Position numbers and translations under genes: made by a program. A stretch of 64,000 bases of DNA, taken from the NCBI RefSeq assembly GCF_001513955.1, contig NZ_KQ948152.1:1-64000 (forward strand). The letters are read 5' to 3'. Shown one piece after another: positions 52,880 through 60,315 of the stretch (position 1 is its first letter; each line of letters begins with the position of its first letter). The DNA comes from Streptomyces pseudovenezuelae. Its GTDB lineage: Bacteria; Actinomycetota; Actinomycetes; Streptomycetales; Streptomycetaceae. The notes below the pieces were generated by a model. The model worked only from the letters and a program-made list of their open reading frames with translations. It did not search any database and was not told where the DNA came from.

Positions 52880-53095
52880 ATGGCACCCATTCCGACACCG
52901 CCCGCCGAACCCCAGGACAGCCCGGACACCTACGTCGGCCTCGACTCCGGCGCCGCCGAACGGCTCGCGCGCGAGCGGGGCTGGCCGACGGTCCGGTCGC
53001 TGCCGCCGGGGGCGATCATCACGATGGAGTACCGCGCGGGCCGGCTGAACTTCGAGGTGAAGGACGGCCGCGTGGCGCGGGCCTGGAAGGGCTGA
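52880..53095 (+). CDS. Peptidase inhibitor I78 family protein
   Basis: The 71-residue protein matches the I78 fold: TYVGLDSGAAERLARERGWP then VRSLPPGAIITMEYRAGRLN and a final VARAW. Family members inhibit serine proteases by a rigid exposed loop. It has no signal peptide, unlike many extracellular protease inhibitors, so it likely acts in the cytosol. It is predicted leaderless (TAGCGT, 6 nt). A terminator hairpin follows. Confidence 0.82.
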   Translation: MAPIPTPPAEPQDSPDTYVGLDSGAAERLARERGWPTVRSLPPGAIITMEYRAGRLNFEVKDGRVARAWKG

Positions 53096-53105
53096 ACCGC
53101 ACGAC

Positions 53106-53141
53106 TCGGGCCCCGGTTCCATGAAGGGAACCGGGGCCCGA
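53106..53141. terminator. Hairpin terminator after the I78 gene
   Basis: A 15-bp perfect stem (53106-53120 with 53127-53141) with a 6-nt loop starts 10 bp after the stop codon, between convergent genes. Confidence 0.85.
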
Positions 53142-53193
53142 TCTCTGTCCTGGGGCGGTGTGCGTACCGGCCCTGTCGTGGATGAGGTGGAGA

Positions 53194-54225
53194 TCAGCCG
53201 CCCGACACCGGCCGGGTGGACGGGGAGGGCGTACCGCGCATGATCCGGTCCGGGTGCGGCGGGCGGCGGCTGCCGGCCGGGGTGACCGGGGTGCGCTCGG
53301 AGCGGGTGGTGTGCGGGCCGGGCGCCAGATGGGCGGGCGGCCTGAGGCCACGCACCGGTGCGGCGGCCTCACGGGCCGCCGTCTCGTTCTGCGGGGCTGT
53401 GAGCGGCTTGAGACGGGCGGGGGCGGGAGCCGTGACGGGGGTGACCGGGGCCGGGGCCTTCGCGCCGCCACGGGCCCGCCAGCGGTCGCGCAGGTCGAAG
53501 GCGTAGGCCTCGGTGCGGGCGATCAGCGGCTCGAACCAGGGCAGCGCGAGCAGGATCAGCAGACCCGCGACCCAGCCCAGCACGACGTCGCTCAGCCAGT
53601 GCGTACCGAGGTAGACGGTGGCCATGCCGACGCCCAGCGAGGTCACCGCGGAGATCGCGGACAGCCAGCGGCGGGCACGCGGAGTGGAGGCCAGATACGC
53701 CAGGATTCCCCAGGTCACCACGGCGTTGGCGGTGTGGCCGCTGGGAAATATATCGCCGCCCAGACCCATCTCGTTCGAGCCGATGACGGTCGCGTAGTGC
53801 GGTCCGAGCCGTCCCATGCCGTACTTGGCGGCGCCCACCGTGATGTTCAGCAGCAGCAGCGAGGCGCCCAGCGTCAGCAGCGGGCGCACGGTGTGCTGCC
53901 GCCAGGAACGCCAGCCCAGCCAGGCCGCGACCATCACCGCGGTCGGGCCGCGCTGGCCCAGCACCACGTAGTAGTCGACGAACCAGTGGATGGACGCCCA
54001 CTGCTGGTACGGCCGGAAGAACATGACCTGCCAGTCGAGGCGGACCAGCCACGAGGTGGTCACCACCAGCCACACGATCGCCAGGTAGAACGCCAGGGCG
54101 GCGACCACGAGGACGGTCCGGTGACGGCTCGCCCGCGGCACGCTGAGGTGGGCCGGCCGTTCCGGCTCACGGTCCAGCCTGGCGAACACCCGGTCCAGAC
54201 GGGTGGGGTTTCGTTCGGTACGCAC
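53194..54225 (-). CDS. PAP2-family membrane phosphatase
   Basis: The 343-residue membrane protein has the PAP2 signature in order: KYGMGRLGP, FPSGHTANA and GTHWLSDVVLGW, with six hydrophobic segments and a ~120-residue Pro/Ala-rich cytoplasmic tail. It could dephosphorylate phosphatidic acid or undecaprenyl diphosphate. GTG 54225 has TAACGT (54233-54238, minus strand) 7 nt upstream and no ribosome site, hence leaderless. Confidence 0.9.
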   Translation of the reverse strand: MRTERNPTRLDRVFARLDREPERPAHLSVPRASRHRTVLVVAALAFYLAIVWLVVTTSWLVRLDWQVMFFRPYQQWASIHWFVDYYVVLGQRGPTAVMVAAWLGWRSWRQHTVRPLLTLGASLLLLNITVGAAKYGMGRLGPHYATVIGSNEMGLGGDIFPSGHTANAVVTWGILAYLASTPRARRWLSAISAVTSLGVGMATVYLGTHWLSDVVLGWVAGLLILLALPWFEPLIARTEAYAFDLRDRWRARGGAKAPAPVTPVTAPAPARLKPLTAPQNETAAREAAAPVRGLRPPAHLAPGPHTTRSERTPVTPAGSRRPPHPDRIMRGTPSPSTRPVSGG

Positions 54226-54461
54226 CCAATCGACGTTACAGCGAGTGAGCTCTGTTCCCCGTCGAATCAGCGGCTTTGTGATGACGATGTGATGTGGGAT
54301 TCCTCTCAGCCGGGGGTTTATTTCCAGCGATTCCGCAAAGGCGGGCGGCTGCGTCCTTCAATTCCTTTGATCATTCCGGGTTCCGGTTTTATGGCCCTTA
54401 TGAATTCGTTCACCGAATCATGGGGCGGAATTCTCCGGGCGCTCATCGGCGCTCCGGGCGA
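54226..54461. other. A/T-rich intergenic region
   Basis: The 236 bp are markedly poorer in G+C than the rest of the window (for example tcaattcctttgatcattcc near 54358 and ttatgaattcgttcaccgaa near 54400). Apart from the PAP2 promoter at 54233 nothing is recognised. It may be a curved or protein-bound region. Confidence 0.4.
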
Positions 54462-55673
54462 TCATGGCGGGCCGGAGCCGTTCAGCCAGAAGGCGCCGTA
54501 CAGGGCGGAGGCGGTGGCGATCAGGGCCACGATCACGGCTGACCTGCGCGTCCTCGCGTGGGCGAGGGCCAGGGCGAGGGGGAGCAGAAGGGGGAAGGCG
54601 GGCATCAGCAGGCGCGGTTTCGAGCCGAAGTAGCTCGACGCGCACAGGGCGAGCGCGGTGACGACGCCGGAGTACACCAGCAGGGGCAGCGGCTGGCCCT
54701 GCCGGACGCCGACGACGTACAGCCACACCACCAGCCCGACCCCGACGACCAGTCCGGCTCCGGCCAGGGCCGAGGGGAACGACGTGAACTTGTCGGAGAC
54801 GAATCGGGCGAAGGCGTACCCGCCGTCGAACCCGTTGCGCCAGCCGGCCTGCACGTCGAGGTAGCCGAGCGGGCCCCTGCCGGTGCGGTGACCGACCCAC
54901 AGGACGTAGGCGGCGGCGCCGAGGGGGGCGAGGGCCATGCCCAGGACGCGGCGGACGGGGCCACGTGCCGGGCGCTCCCCGGCCGCGTCTCGGTTCCGCA
55001 CGACAGAGCCCGCCCGAGGCGACCCGGACAGGTCACGGTCCCGTCGGTCCCGCAGGAATGCCGCGATCCCCGTCACCCACACCGCCGCGACCACCGCCAG
55101 GCCCACCGGACGGGTCAGGCCCGCCAGCGAGGCCAGCAGGCCGGCCGTCACCCAGCGGCCGGTCAGCACCGCGTACAGCGACCAGGCCGCCAGCGCCGTG
55201 AACAGCGACTCGCTGTACGCCATCGACTGGACGATCCCGACGGGCAGCACGGCCCACAGAAGCACCGCGCAGACACCCGCCCGGCTGCCGTAGACATGCT
55301 CCGTCACCGCGAAGACACCCCAGGCCGCGGCCAGGGAGGCGAGCAGGGCCACCACGAAGCCGGCGTCGGCGAAGGACAGCGGGGTCGTCGCGTGCAGCAG
55401 CCGCTCCAACCAGGGCAGGAGCGGGAAGAACGCCAGGTTGGAGTGCACGTCGCCGTTCGGCAGCCGCACCTCGTAGCCGTAACCGAGCTCGGCGACCCGT
55501 GTGTACCAGAGGGCGTCCCAGCGGGCCGTCAGCAGCGTGTACGCGTTCTTGTCGCGCGCCGCGCTCCACAGGGCCAGCGTGAGCAGGCCCAGCGCGCGGA
55601 CCGCCGCATAGCCGAGCAGCGCCGGGGCGGCGCGGCGCAGGGCCGGTTCGGTGCGCGTTCCAAGATCGGTCAC
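54462..55673 (-). CDS. PIG-V-like mannosyltransferase family membrane protein
   Basis: The 403-residue protein has about ten hydrophobic segments. The early WDALWYTRVAELGYGYE (the D of the GT-C family active-site loop) and VHSNLAFFPLLPWLERLL are typical of actinobacterial PIG-V/DUF2029-type polyprenyl-phosphate mannosyltransferases, acting on the outer side of the membrane. GTG 55673 has GATAAT (55681-55686, minus strand) 7 nt upstream, an almost ideal -10, and no ribosome site. Confidence 0.85.
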   Translation of the reverse strand: MTDLGTRTEPALRRAAPALLGYAAVRALGLLTLALWSAARDKNAYTLLTARWDALWYTRVAELGYGYEVRLPNGDVHSNLAFFPLLPWLERLLHATTPLSFADAGFVVALLASLAAAWGVFAVTEHVYGSRAGVCAVLLWAVLPVGIVQSMAYSESLFTALAAWSLYAVLTGRWVTAGLLASLAGLTRPVGLAVVAAVWVTGIAAFLRDRRDRDLSGSPRAGSVVRNRDAAGERPARGPVRRVLGMALAPLGAAAYVLWVGHRTGRGPLGYLDVQAGWRNGFDGGYAFARFVSDKFTSFPSALAGAGLVVGVGLVVWLYVVGVRQGQPLPLLVYSGVVTALALCASSYFGSKPRLLMPAFPLLLPLALALAHARTRRSAVIVALIATASALYGAFWLNGSGPP

Positions 55674-55791
55674 GGGTCCGATTATCGACCGCTCCCGGAA
55701 CCCGCCTGCCCGCCGGGGCGTGACGACAGGCGGGGAGAGTGGCGTACGCCACACGTGTTCCGTCCGAAGTCTGAGAGGTCCGCCACTGGGC

Positions 55792-55814
55792 GTTCGCGCG
55801 AACTCGCGTACGCT
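55792..55814. promoter_or_regulatory. Palindrome over a putative MFS promoter
   Basis: gttcgcgcgaac (55792-55803) is a perfect 12-bp palindrome immediately before TACGCT (55809-55814), a candidate -10 box for the MFS gene. A second short palindrome ggcgtacgcc lies at 55741-55750. No regulator gene is adjacent. Confidence 0.5.
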
Positions 55815-55935
55815 GACGTGTCACCCGCCGTTCGCTGCGCGGGCCGGAGACCACCGCTCCTCTCCGGCCGAGATCATGGGGAGTCCCCACCCCGTGTGCC
55901 CGCCGAACGCCAGGGAACATCTGGGAGGTACGTAC

Positions 55936-57537
55936 ATGTCCGGGACGACCACGGCCGCCGCGATGCTGCGCCGTCGGGCGGCCGGGGCCGGTGCAAACCG
56001 CTGGGTCGTCCTCGTCGTCCTGTGCGTGAGCCTGCTCCTGGTCGCCCTCGACGCGACGGTGCTGCACGTGGCGGTGCCCGCCGTCACCGAGGACCTCAAG
56101 CCCGGCGCGATAGAGCTGCTCTGGATCGTCGACGTCTATCCGCTCGTCTGCGCCTCGCTGCTGATCCTCTTCGGCACCCTCGGCGACCGCGTGGGCCGCA
56201 GGAGGGTCCTGCTCCTCGGCTACGGCCTCTTCGGCGTCGCCTCCGGTGTCGCCGCCGTCGCGGACACCGCCCAGGTGCTGATCCTCGCGCGGGCGCTGCT
56301 CGGCGTCGGCGGCGCGATGATCATGCCCGCGACGCTGTCGATCCTCCGCCAGGTCTTCCCGGACCGGCGTGAGCGGGCGCTCGCGATCGGCATCTGGAGC
56401 GCCGTCGCCGCGGTCGGCGCCGCGGTCGGGCCACTGCTCGGCGGCTTCCTGCTCGAACACTTCTGGTGGGGCTCGGTCTTCCTCGTCAACATCCCGTTGA
56501 TGCTGGTCAGCCTGCCGGTGGGCCGCCTGCTGCTGCCCGAGTCGAAGGGCAGCGGGGAGGGCCCCTGGGACGTCGTCGGTGCCCTGACGGCCGCCGCCGG
56601 GCTGTTCGCCCTCGTGCTCGGCGTCAAGCGGCTCGGCGGCGGGGAACTCGACGCGTTCACCGCGATCCCGCTGCTCGTGGGCGCGGCCCTGCTCGTCCTC
56701 TTCGTACGGCGCCAGCGGCGGCGCACGCATCCCCTGGTGGACCTGCGGATGTTCGCGCGCCCCGCGTTCAGCACCTCGGTCGGCTGCATCGTCCTGGCGA
56801 TGCTCGCCCTGGTGGGACTCGAACTGATCGCGGCGCAGTATCTCCAGCTGGTCCTCGACCTGTCCCCGCTGGAGACCGGACTGCGGCTGCTGCCGCTTAC
56901 CATCGCCGCGATGGCGGCGGGACTGGCCGGAGCGCGTCTGCTGCGCCGGTTCGGGCCGCGCCTGATGGTGAGCGCCGGGTTCTGCCTGACGGCCCTGGCC
57001 GTGCTGCTGCTCACCGCCATGGGCGACGCGGACAACACGGGCCTGCTGGTGTTCGGGTTCGTGCTGCTCGGGTTCGGCCTGGAGACCACGCTCTTCGGGG
57101 CGTACGAGTCGATGCTCAGCGAGGCACCGCCGGAGCAGGCGGGCGGGGCCGCCGCGATCGGCGAGACCTCGTACCAGCTCGGGGCGGGCATCGGCATCGC
57201 GCTGCTCGGCAGTGTGATGAACGCGGCGTACACACCCGGCCTCTCGCGCGTCCCCGGGGTCCCCGAGGCGGCCTCCAGATCGGCGGGCCACTCCCTGGGC
57301 GAGGCCTACGAGGTGGCCGGACGCCTCGGCGGACCCGCGGGCGTGGCCCTGCGCCGGGCCGCCCGGGACTCCTTCGTGCACGGGCTGCACGTGACCTTGC
57401 TGGTGAGCGCGGGGTTGTTGCTGCTGGGCGCGGTGATGGCGCTGCGGCTGCCGCGCACCATGCAGTGCGGTGAGGCCCCGGCGGCGGTCGGCCTTCCGGC
57501 GCCCAGGGAAGTCGCGGAGTCGCGCGTCTCCGCCTGA
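55936..57537 (+). CDS. MFS drug exporter, DHA2 (14-TMS) family
   Basis: The 533-residue transporter has about fourteen membrane segments with the DHA2 signatures LDATVLHVAVPAVTEDL (motif D1), GTLGDRVGRRRVLLLGYG (motif A) and GVGGAMIMPATLSILRQVFP (motif C). It would export drugs or secondary metabolites with protons, similar to SmvA/LfrA. ATG 55936 follows gggaggtac. It is convergent to nothing; a 113-bp gap leads to the acyl-CoA dehydrogenase gene, which has its own operator. Confidence 0.9.
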   Translation: MSGTTTAAAMLRRRAAGAGANRWVVLVVLCVSLLLVALDATVLHVAVPAVTEDLKPGAIELLWIVDVYPLVCASLLILFGTLGDRVGRRRVLLLGYGLFGVASGVAAVADTAQVLILARALLGVGGAMIMPATLSILRQVFPDRRERALAIGIWSAVAAVGAAVGPLLGGFLLEHFWWGSVFLVNIPLMLVSLPVGRLLLPESKGSGEGPWDVVGALTAAAGLFALVLGVKRLGGGELDAFTAIPLLVGAALLVLFVRRQRRRTHPLVDLRMFARPAFSTSVGCIVLAMLALVGLELIAAQYLQLVLDLSPLETGLRLLPLTIAAMAAGLAGARLLRRFGPRLMVSAGFCLTALAVLLLTAMGDADNTGLLVFGFVLLGFGLETTLFGAYESMLSEAPPEQAGGAAAIGETSYQLGAGIGIALLGSVMNAAYTPGLSRVPGVPEAASRSAGHSLGEAYEVAGRLGGPAGVALRRAARDSFVHGLHVTLLVSAGLLLLGAVMALRLPRTMQCGEAPAAVGLPAPREVAESRVSA

Positions 57538-57588
57538 CGGTGTCTGGATGTGCGGCACAGCGCGCTGTAACGTCGGCGACGGAAGCTT

Positions 57589-57607
57589 AAATTAGCGGTG
57601 CTAGTTT
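57589..57607. promoter_or_regulatory. A/T-rich dyad upstream of the acyl-CoA dehydrogenase gene
   Basis: aaattagc-ggt-gctagttt is a 19-bp imperfect palindrome (7 of 8 arm bases match). It stands out from its G/C-rich surroundings and resembles TetR-family operators. It lies 43 bp upstream of ATG 57651. Confidence 0.6.
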
Positions 57608-57650
57608 CCAGTCGCCCGCCCGCTGGAGCCCTTCTGCCGGAGGATGTGCC

Positions 57651-58823
57651 ATGCCCCCGTTCGACCCCGCCGACCCCCTCGGCATCGACGACCTGCTGGA
57701 GCCGGAGGACCTGGCGATCCGCGCGACCGTGCGGACCTGGGCCGCCGACCGCGTCCTGCCCCACGTCGCCGACTGGTACGAGAAGGGCGAGCTGCCGGGG
57801 ATCAGGGAACTCGCCCGGGAACTCGGGGAGATCGGCGCCCTCGGGATGTCGCTCGACGGATACGGGTGCGCCGGAGCCTCCGCCGTGCAGTACGGCCTCG
57901 CCTGTCTGGAGCTGGAGGCCGCCGACTCCGGGATCCGTTCCCTCGTCTCCGTGCAGGGCTCCCTCGCCATGTACGCCGTCCACCGGTTCGGCAGCGAGGA
58001 GCAGAAGCAGACCTGGCTGCCCCGCATGGCCGCCGGTGAGGTGATCGGCTGCTTCGGGCTCACCGAACCCGATCACGGCTCCGACCCCGGAGCCATGCGG
58101 ACGTACGCCAAGAAGGACGGCACGGACTGGGTCCTCAACGGGCGCAAGATGTGGATCACCAACGGGTCGGTCGCCGGGGTCGCCGTCGTGTGGGCGCAGA
58201 CCGACGACGGAATCCGCGGGTTCGTGGTGCCGACCGGCACGCCGGGGTTCTCGGCACCGGAGATCAAGCACAAGTGGTCGCTGAGGGCCAGCGTCACCAG
58301 CGAGCTCGTCCTGGACGACGTACGACTGCCCGCCGACGCGGTGCTGCCGGAGGTCGTCGGGCTCAAGGGGCCGCTCAGCTGTCTCTCGCACGCCCGGTAC
58401 GGGATCGTCTGGGGCGCGATGGGGGCGGCGCGGTCGTGTTTCGAGACCGCCGTCGACTACGCGAAGACGCGGGAGCAGTTCGGGCGGCCGATCGGGGGCT
58501 TCCAGCTCACCCAGGCCAAACTCGCCGACATGGCGGTCGAACTGCACAAGGGGATTCTGCTCGCCCACCATCTGGGGCGGCGCATGGACGCCGGCCGCCT
58601 GCGTCCCGAGCAGGTCAGCTTCGGCAAGCTCAACAACGTCCGCGAGGCGATCGAGATCTGCCGTGCGGCGCGGACCATTCTCGGTGCCAACGGGATCTCC
58701 CTCGAATACCCCGTGATGCGGCACGCGACGAACCTCGAATCGGTGCTGACGTACGAGGGCACCGTCGAGATGCACCAGCTGGTGCTGGGCAAGGCACTCA
58801 CCGGACTGGATGCCTTCCGGTGA
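57651..58823 (+). CDS. Acyl-CoA dehydrogenase (glutaryl-CoA dehydrogenase-like)
   Basis: The 390-residue flavoenzyme has the FAD/ACAD core GCFGLTEPDHGSDPGAM, the C-terminal helix GRPIGGFQLTQAKLADM and catalytic Glu in TYEGTVEMHQLVLGKALTG (about residue 370). The context SIRSLVSVQGSLAMY is closest to glutaryl-CoA dehydrogenases, which oxidise and decarboxylate glutaryl-CoA in lysine and tryptophan breakdown; substrate assignment is moderate. ATG 57651 has ggaggatg upstream. A terminator hairpin follows. Confidence 0.9.
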   Translation: MPPFDPADPLGIDDLLEPEDLAIRATVRTWAADRVLPHVADWYEKGELPGIRELARELGEIGALGMSLDGYGCAGASAVQYGLACLELEAADSGIRSLVSVQGSLAMYAVHRFGSEEQKQTWLPRMAAGEVIGCFGLTEPDHGSDPGAMRTYAKKDGTDWVLNGRKMWITNGSVAGVAVVWAQTDDGIRGFVVPTGTPGFSAPEIKHKWSLRASVTSELVLDDVRLPADAVLPEVVGLKGPLSCLSHARYGIVWGAMGAARSCFETAVDYAKTREQFGRPIGGFQLTQAKLADMAVELHKGILLAHHLGRRMDAGRLRPEQVSFGKLNNVREAIEICRAARTILGANGISLEYPVMRHATNLESVLTYEGTVEMHQLVLGKALTGLDAFR

Positions 58824-58830
58824 AACCTGC

Positions 58831-58863
58831 CTGGGGCAGGGCCGGCGAGCGGCCCTGCCTCAG
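58831..58863. terminator. Bidirectional terminator overlapping the SepF-like stop codon
   Basis: A 14-pair stem with one wobble (58831-58844 with 58850-58863) and a 5-nt loop serves both the acyl-CoA dehydrogenase gene and the convergent sepF-like gene, whose stop codon (58860-58862) lies within its right arm. Confidence 0.8.
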
Positions 58864-59300
58864 CTCTGGTTGAAGAAGCCGTCCGTGCGGTGCGCGGCCG
58901 GATCGCCGTTCACGATCTCCGTGTTGGCGGGGGACAGCAGGAACACCCGGGTGGACACGCGCTCGATGGAACCGCGCAGTCCGAAGATCAGCCCGGCCGC
59001 GAAGTCGACGACCCGCTTGGCGTCGCCGGCCTCCATCGCGGTGAGGTTCATGATCACGGGGACGCCCTCACGGAACAGTTCGCCGATGGCGCGGGCGTCC
59101 CGGAAGCTGTCCGGGGTCACCGTGCCGATGCGACGGCCCTTCTCCTCGGCGACGTCCGAGGCCACCTTGACCCGTGGGTCGGTGACCCAGGCATCCCCGG
59201 GCTCGGTCCCTTCGGAGTATCCGTCGTCGTCGTAGTAACGCTCGTCATCGTTGTCGTCAACGAGGCCCAGCCAGGCACTCGCCTTGCGCACCGATCCCAT
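58860..59300 (-). CDS. SepF-like cell-division protein
   Basis: The 146-residue protein has an acidic N-terminal stretch followed by the SepF globular domain: VTPDSFRDARAIGELFREG, VIMNLTAMEAGDAKRVVDFA and AGLIFGLRGSIERVSTRVFL. SepF tethers FtsZ to the membrane. Streptomycetes have a canonical sepF in the dcw cluster and additional SepF-like copies; this one, standing alone away from ftsZ, is probably one of the paralogues (SflA-type from memory). It starts MGSVRKASAWLGL, an amphipathic membrane-targeting helix, with agaggagg upstream of ATG 59300. Confidence 0.88.
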   Translation of the reverse strand: MGSVRKASAWLGLVDDNDDERYYDDDGYSEGTEPGDAWVTDPRVKVASDVAEEKGRRIGTVTPDSFRDARAIGELFREGVPVIMNLTAMEAGDAKRVVDFAAGLIFGLRGSIERVSTRVFLLSPANTEIVNGDPAAHRTDGFFNQS

Positions 59301-60075
59301 GGACGCCTCCTCTCACAGCGGTCTGTCTTGCTCTTGTATCCCTATGGTCATCCATGATGCGGATCGCGCGCCAAGTGAATAGCCGCCGCGCGGGGGGTTT
59401 GTGACGGTACTGGTGCACAGCGAATACGTCGAGAGCCCAGGTACCCCAAGGGTCGTGTCCCATACGGCTGCTGACTGTGAGTGAAATATGATTCTTCACG
59501 GCGTACGGGTGAGGGCTGGCGCGTACGGGTGAACGGCACGGCCGCGACGAATCCGCTGCTCAACGCCGTTCCGACCACGAGGAATCGCCGTGCCCGGATT
59601 CGCCAGGCCCGCCGCTGTCGGCGTGCGGGTATCGGTTCTGACGGCGGCTCAGGCCGGTGGAGATTCTTTTCGGCCGGAGAAGCCCGCGCGGAGCCGTTTC
59701 CCTTCCGGAGGGGAGATCCGGGACTTCGTTATCGCCGGGTCCGGCGTGCGGTTTCCCGCACAGCGGGCGGCACAGGTGCCGGGCCGCACGGCCGGACCGG
59801 GTCCGTGCCGGGGGCCCGGCGGTGAGCAGGGTGAAGCGGTCCGCGGGAAGCGAGGGACGCCGGTTGAGGGGAGGGCGCGTGTGAAGGCGGGGAAGGAGAA
59901 CGCGAAAGGCGCCCCGCGGAGGCAGGGCGCGCAGTGGGTCGGCTCAACAGGAAGAGGACCACACGCGACCGAAGTCGATGTGGGAGCGCTTGACCAGCCA
60001 CTGCTGCGGATGCATGAGGCAAGTGGAACAGGCATCCGGTGGGGCGTCAACCAGCCTGAGACGTACGGCTCACAG
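59301..60075. other. Long non-coding region between the SepF-like gene and the flavoenzyme operon
   Basis: No convincing gene is found in 775 bp; apparent ORFs here lack ribosome sites and family resemblance. A direct repeat lies at 59501-59532 (listed separately). The stretch around 59700-59850 has normal high G+C but no tRNA or riboswitch hallmark. Confidence 0.5.
59501..59532 (+). repeat. 12-bp direct repeat, 20-bp period
   Basis: gcgtacgggtga occurs at 59501-59512 and again at 59521-59532, exactly 20 bp apart. This fits two helical turns and could be a tandem regulator site, although no start codon is within 600 bp downstream; the nearest gene is the SepF-like gene about 200 bp away on the other strand. 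Confidence 0.5.
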
Positions 60076-60117
60076 TGTGGACAACCTTGACAGCGTGGGG
60101 AAACGGCCCCGTACTCT
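60076..60117 (+). promoter_or_regulatory. Promoter with adjacent DnaA box
   Basis: tgtggacaa (60076-60084) is the exact complement of the streptomycete DnaA box ttgtccaca. It is followed two bases later by TTGACA (60087-60092), a 19-bp spacer and TACTCT (60112-60117). The perfect -35 with a slightly long spacer suggests that an activator may help. Confidence 0.6.
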
Positions 60118-60122
60118 CGGCG

Positions 60123-60154
60123 GATACGGCCCTGCTGAGGGGCTCGGCCGTATC
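60123..60154 (+). promoter_or_regulatory. Leader hairpin (possible attenuator)
   Basis: gatacggcc (60123-60131) pairs perfectly with ggccgtatc (60146-60154) over a 14-nt loop, just after the predicted transcription start and followed by ttctgtgt. It could attenuate or stabilise the mRNA. Confidence 0.5.
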
Positions 60155-60216
60155 TTCTGTGTCCGTGTGAAGGCACCCGTCCGAGTTCGACCGACTCGAT
60201 GTCACGGAGCCTTCGC

Positions 60217-60315
60217 ATGTCCTCCGACACCCTCCTCCACCCCTGCGCCGCGCCGGAACCGACCGGTGCGGTGGCGCAGAAACCTGACACCCGCGGTTCG
60301 GGGAGCCCCCGATGA
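60217..60315 (+). CDS. 32-residue small ORF coupled to the FAD/NAD(P) gene
   Basis: This 33-codon frame begins MSSDTLLHPC and ends GSGSPR. A ggag motif lies 7 nt upstream of the ATG, and the stop overlaps the next start (ATGA). The peptide has one Cys and several Pro/Gly/Asp; it lacks the multiple Cys or Arg-rich pattern of the known actinobacterial sulfur-gene leader peptides. It may be a leader peptide for translational coupling or a true small protein. Direct evidence of translation is lacking. Confidence 0.55.
   Translation: MSSDTLLHPCAAPEPTGAVAQKPDTRGSGSPR

Noticed and set aside
59640..59760. Possible tRNA, suggested by an antisense translation NRTPDPAITK
   Set aside because: No acceptor-stem pairing or T-arm consensus was found.
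59590..60090. ORFs in the region between the SepF-like and flavoenzyme genes
   Set aside because: No ribosome site, no family resemblance, overlapping frames of equal length on both strands.
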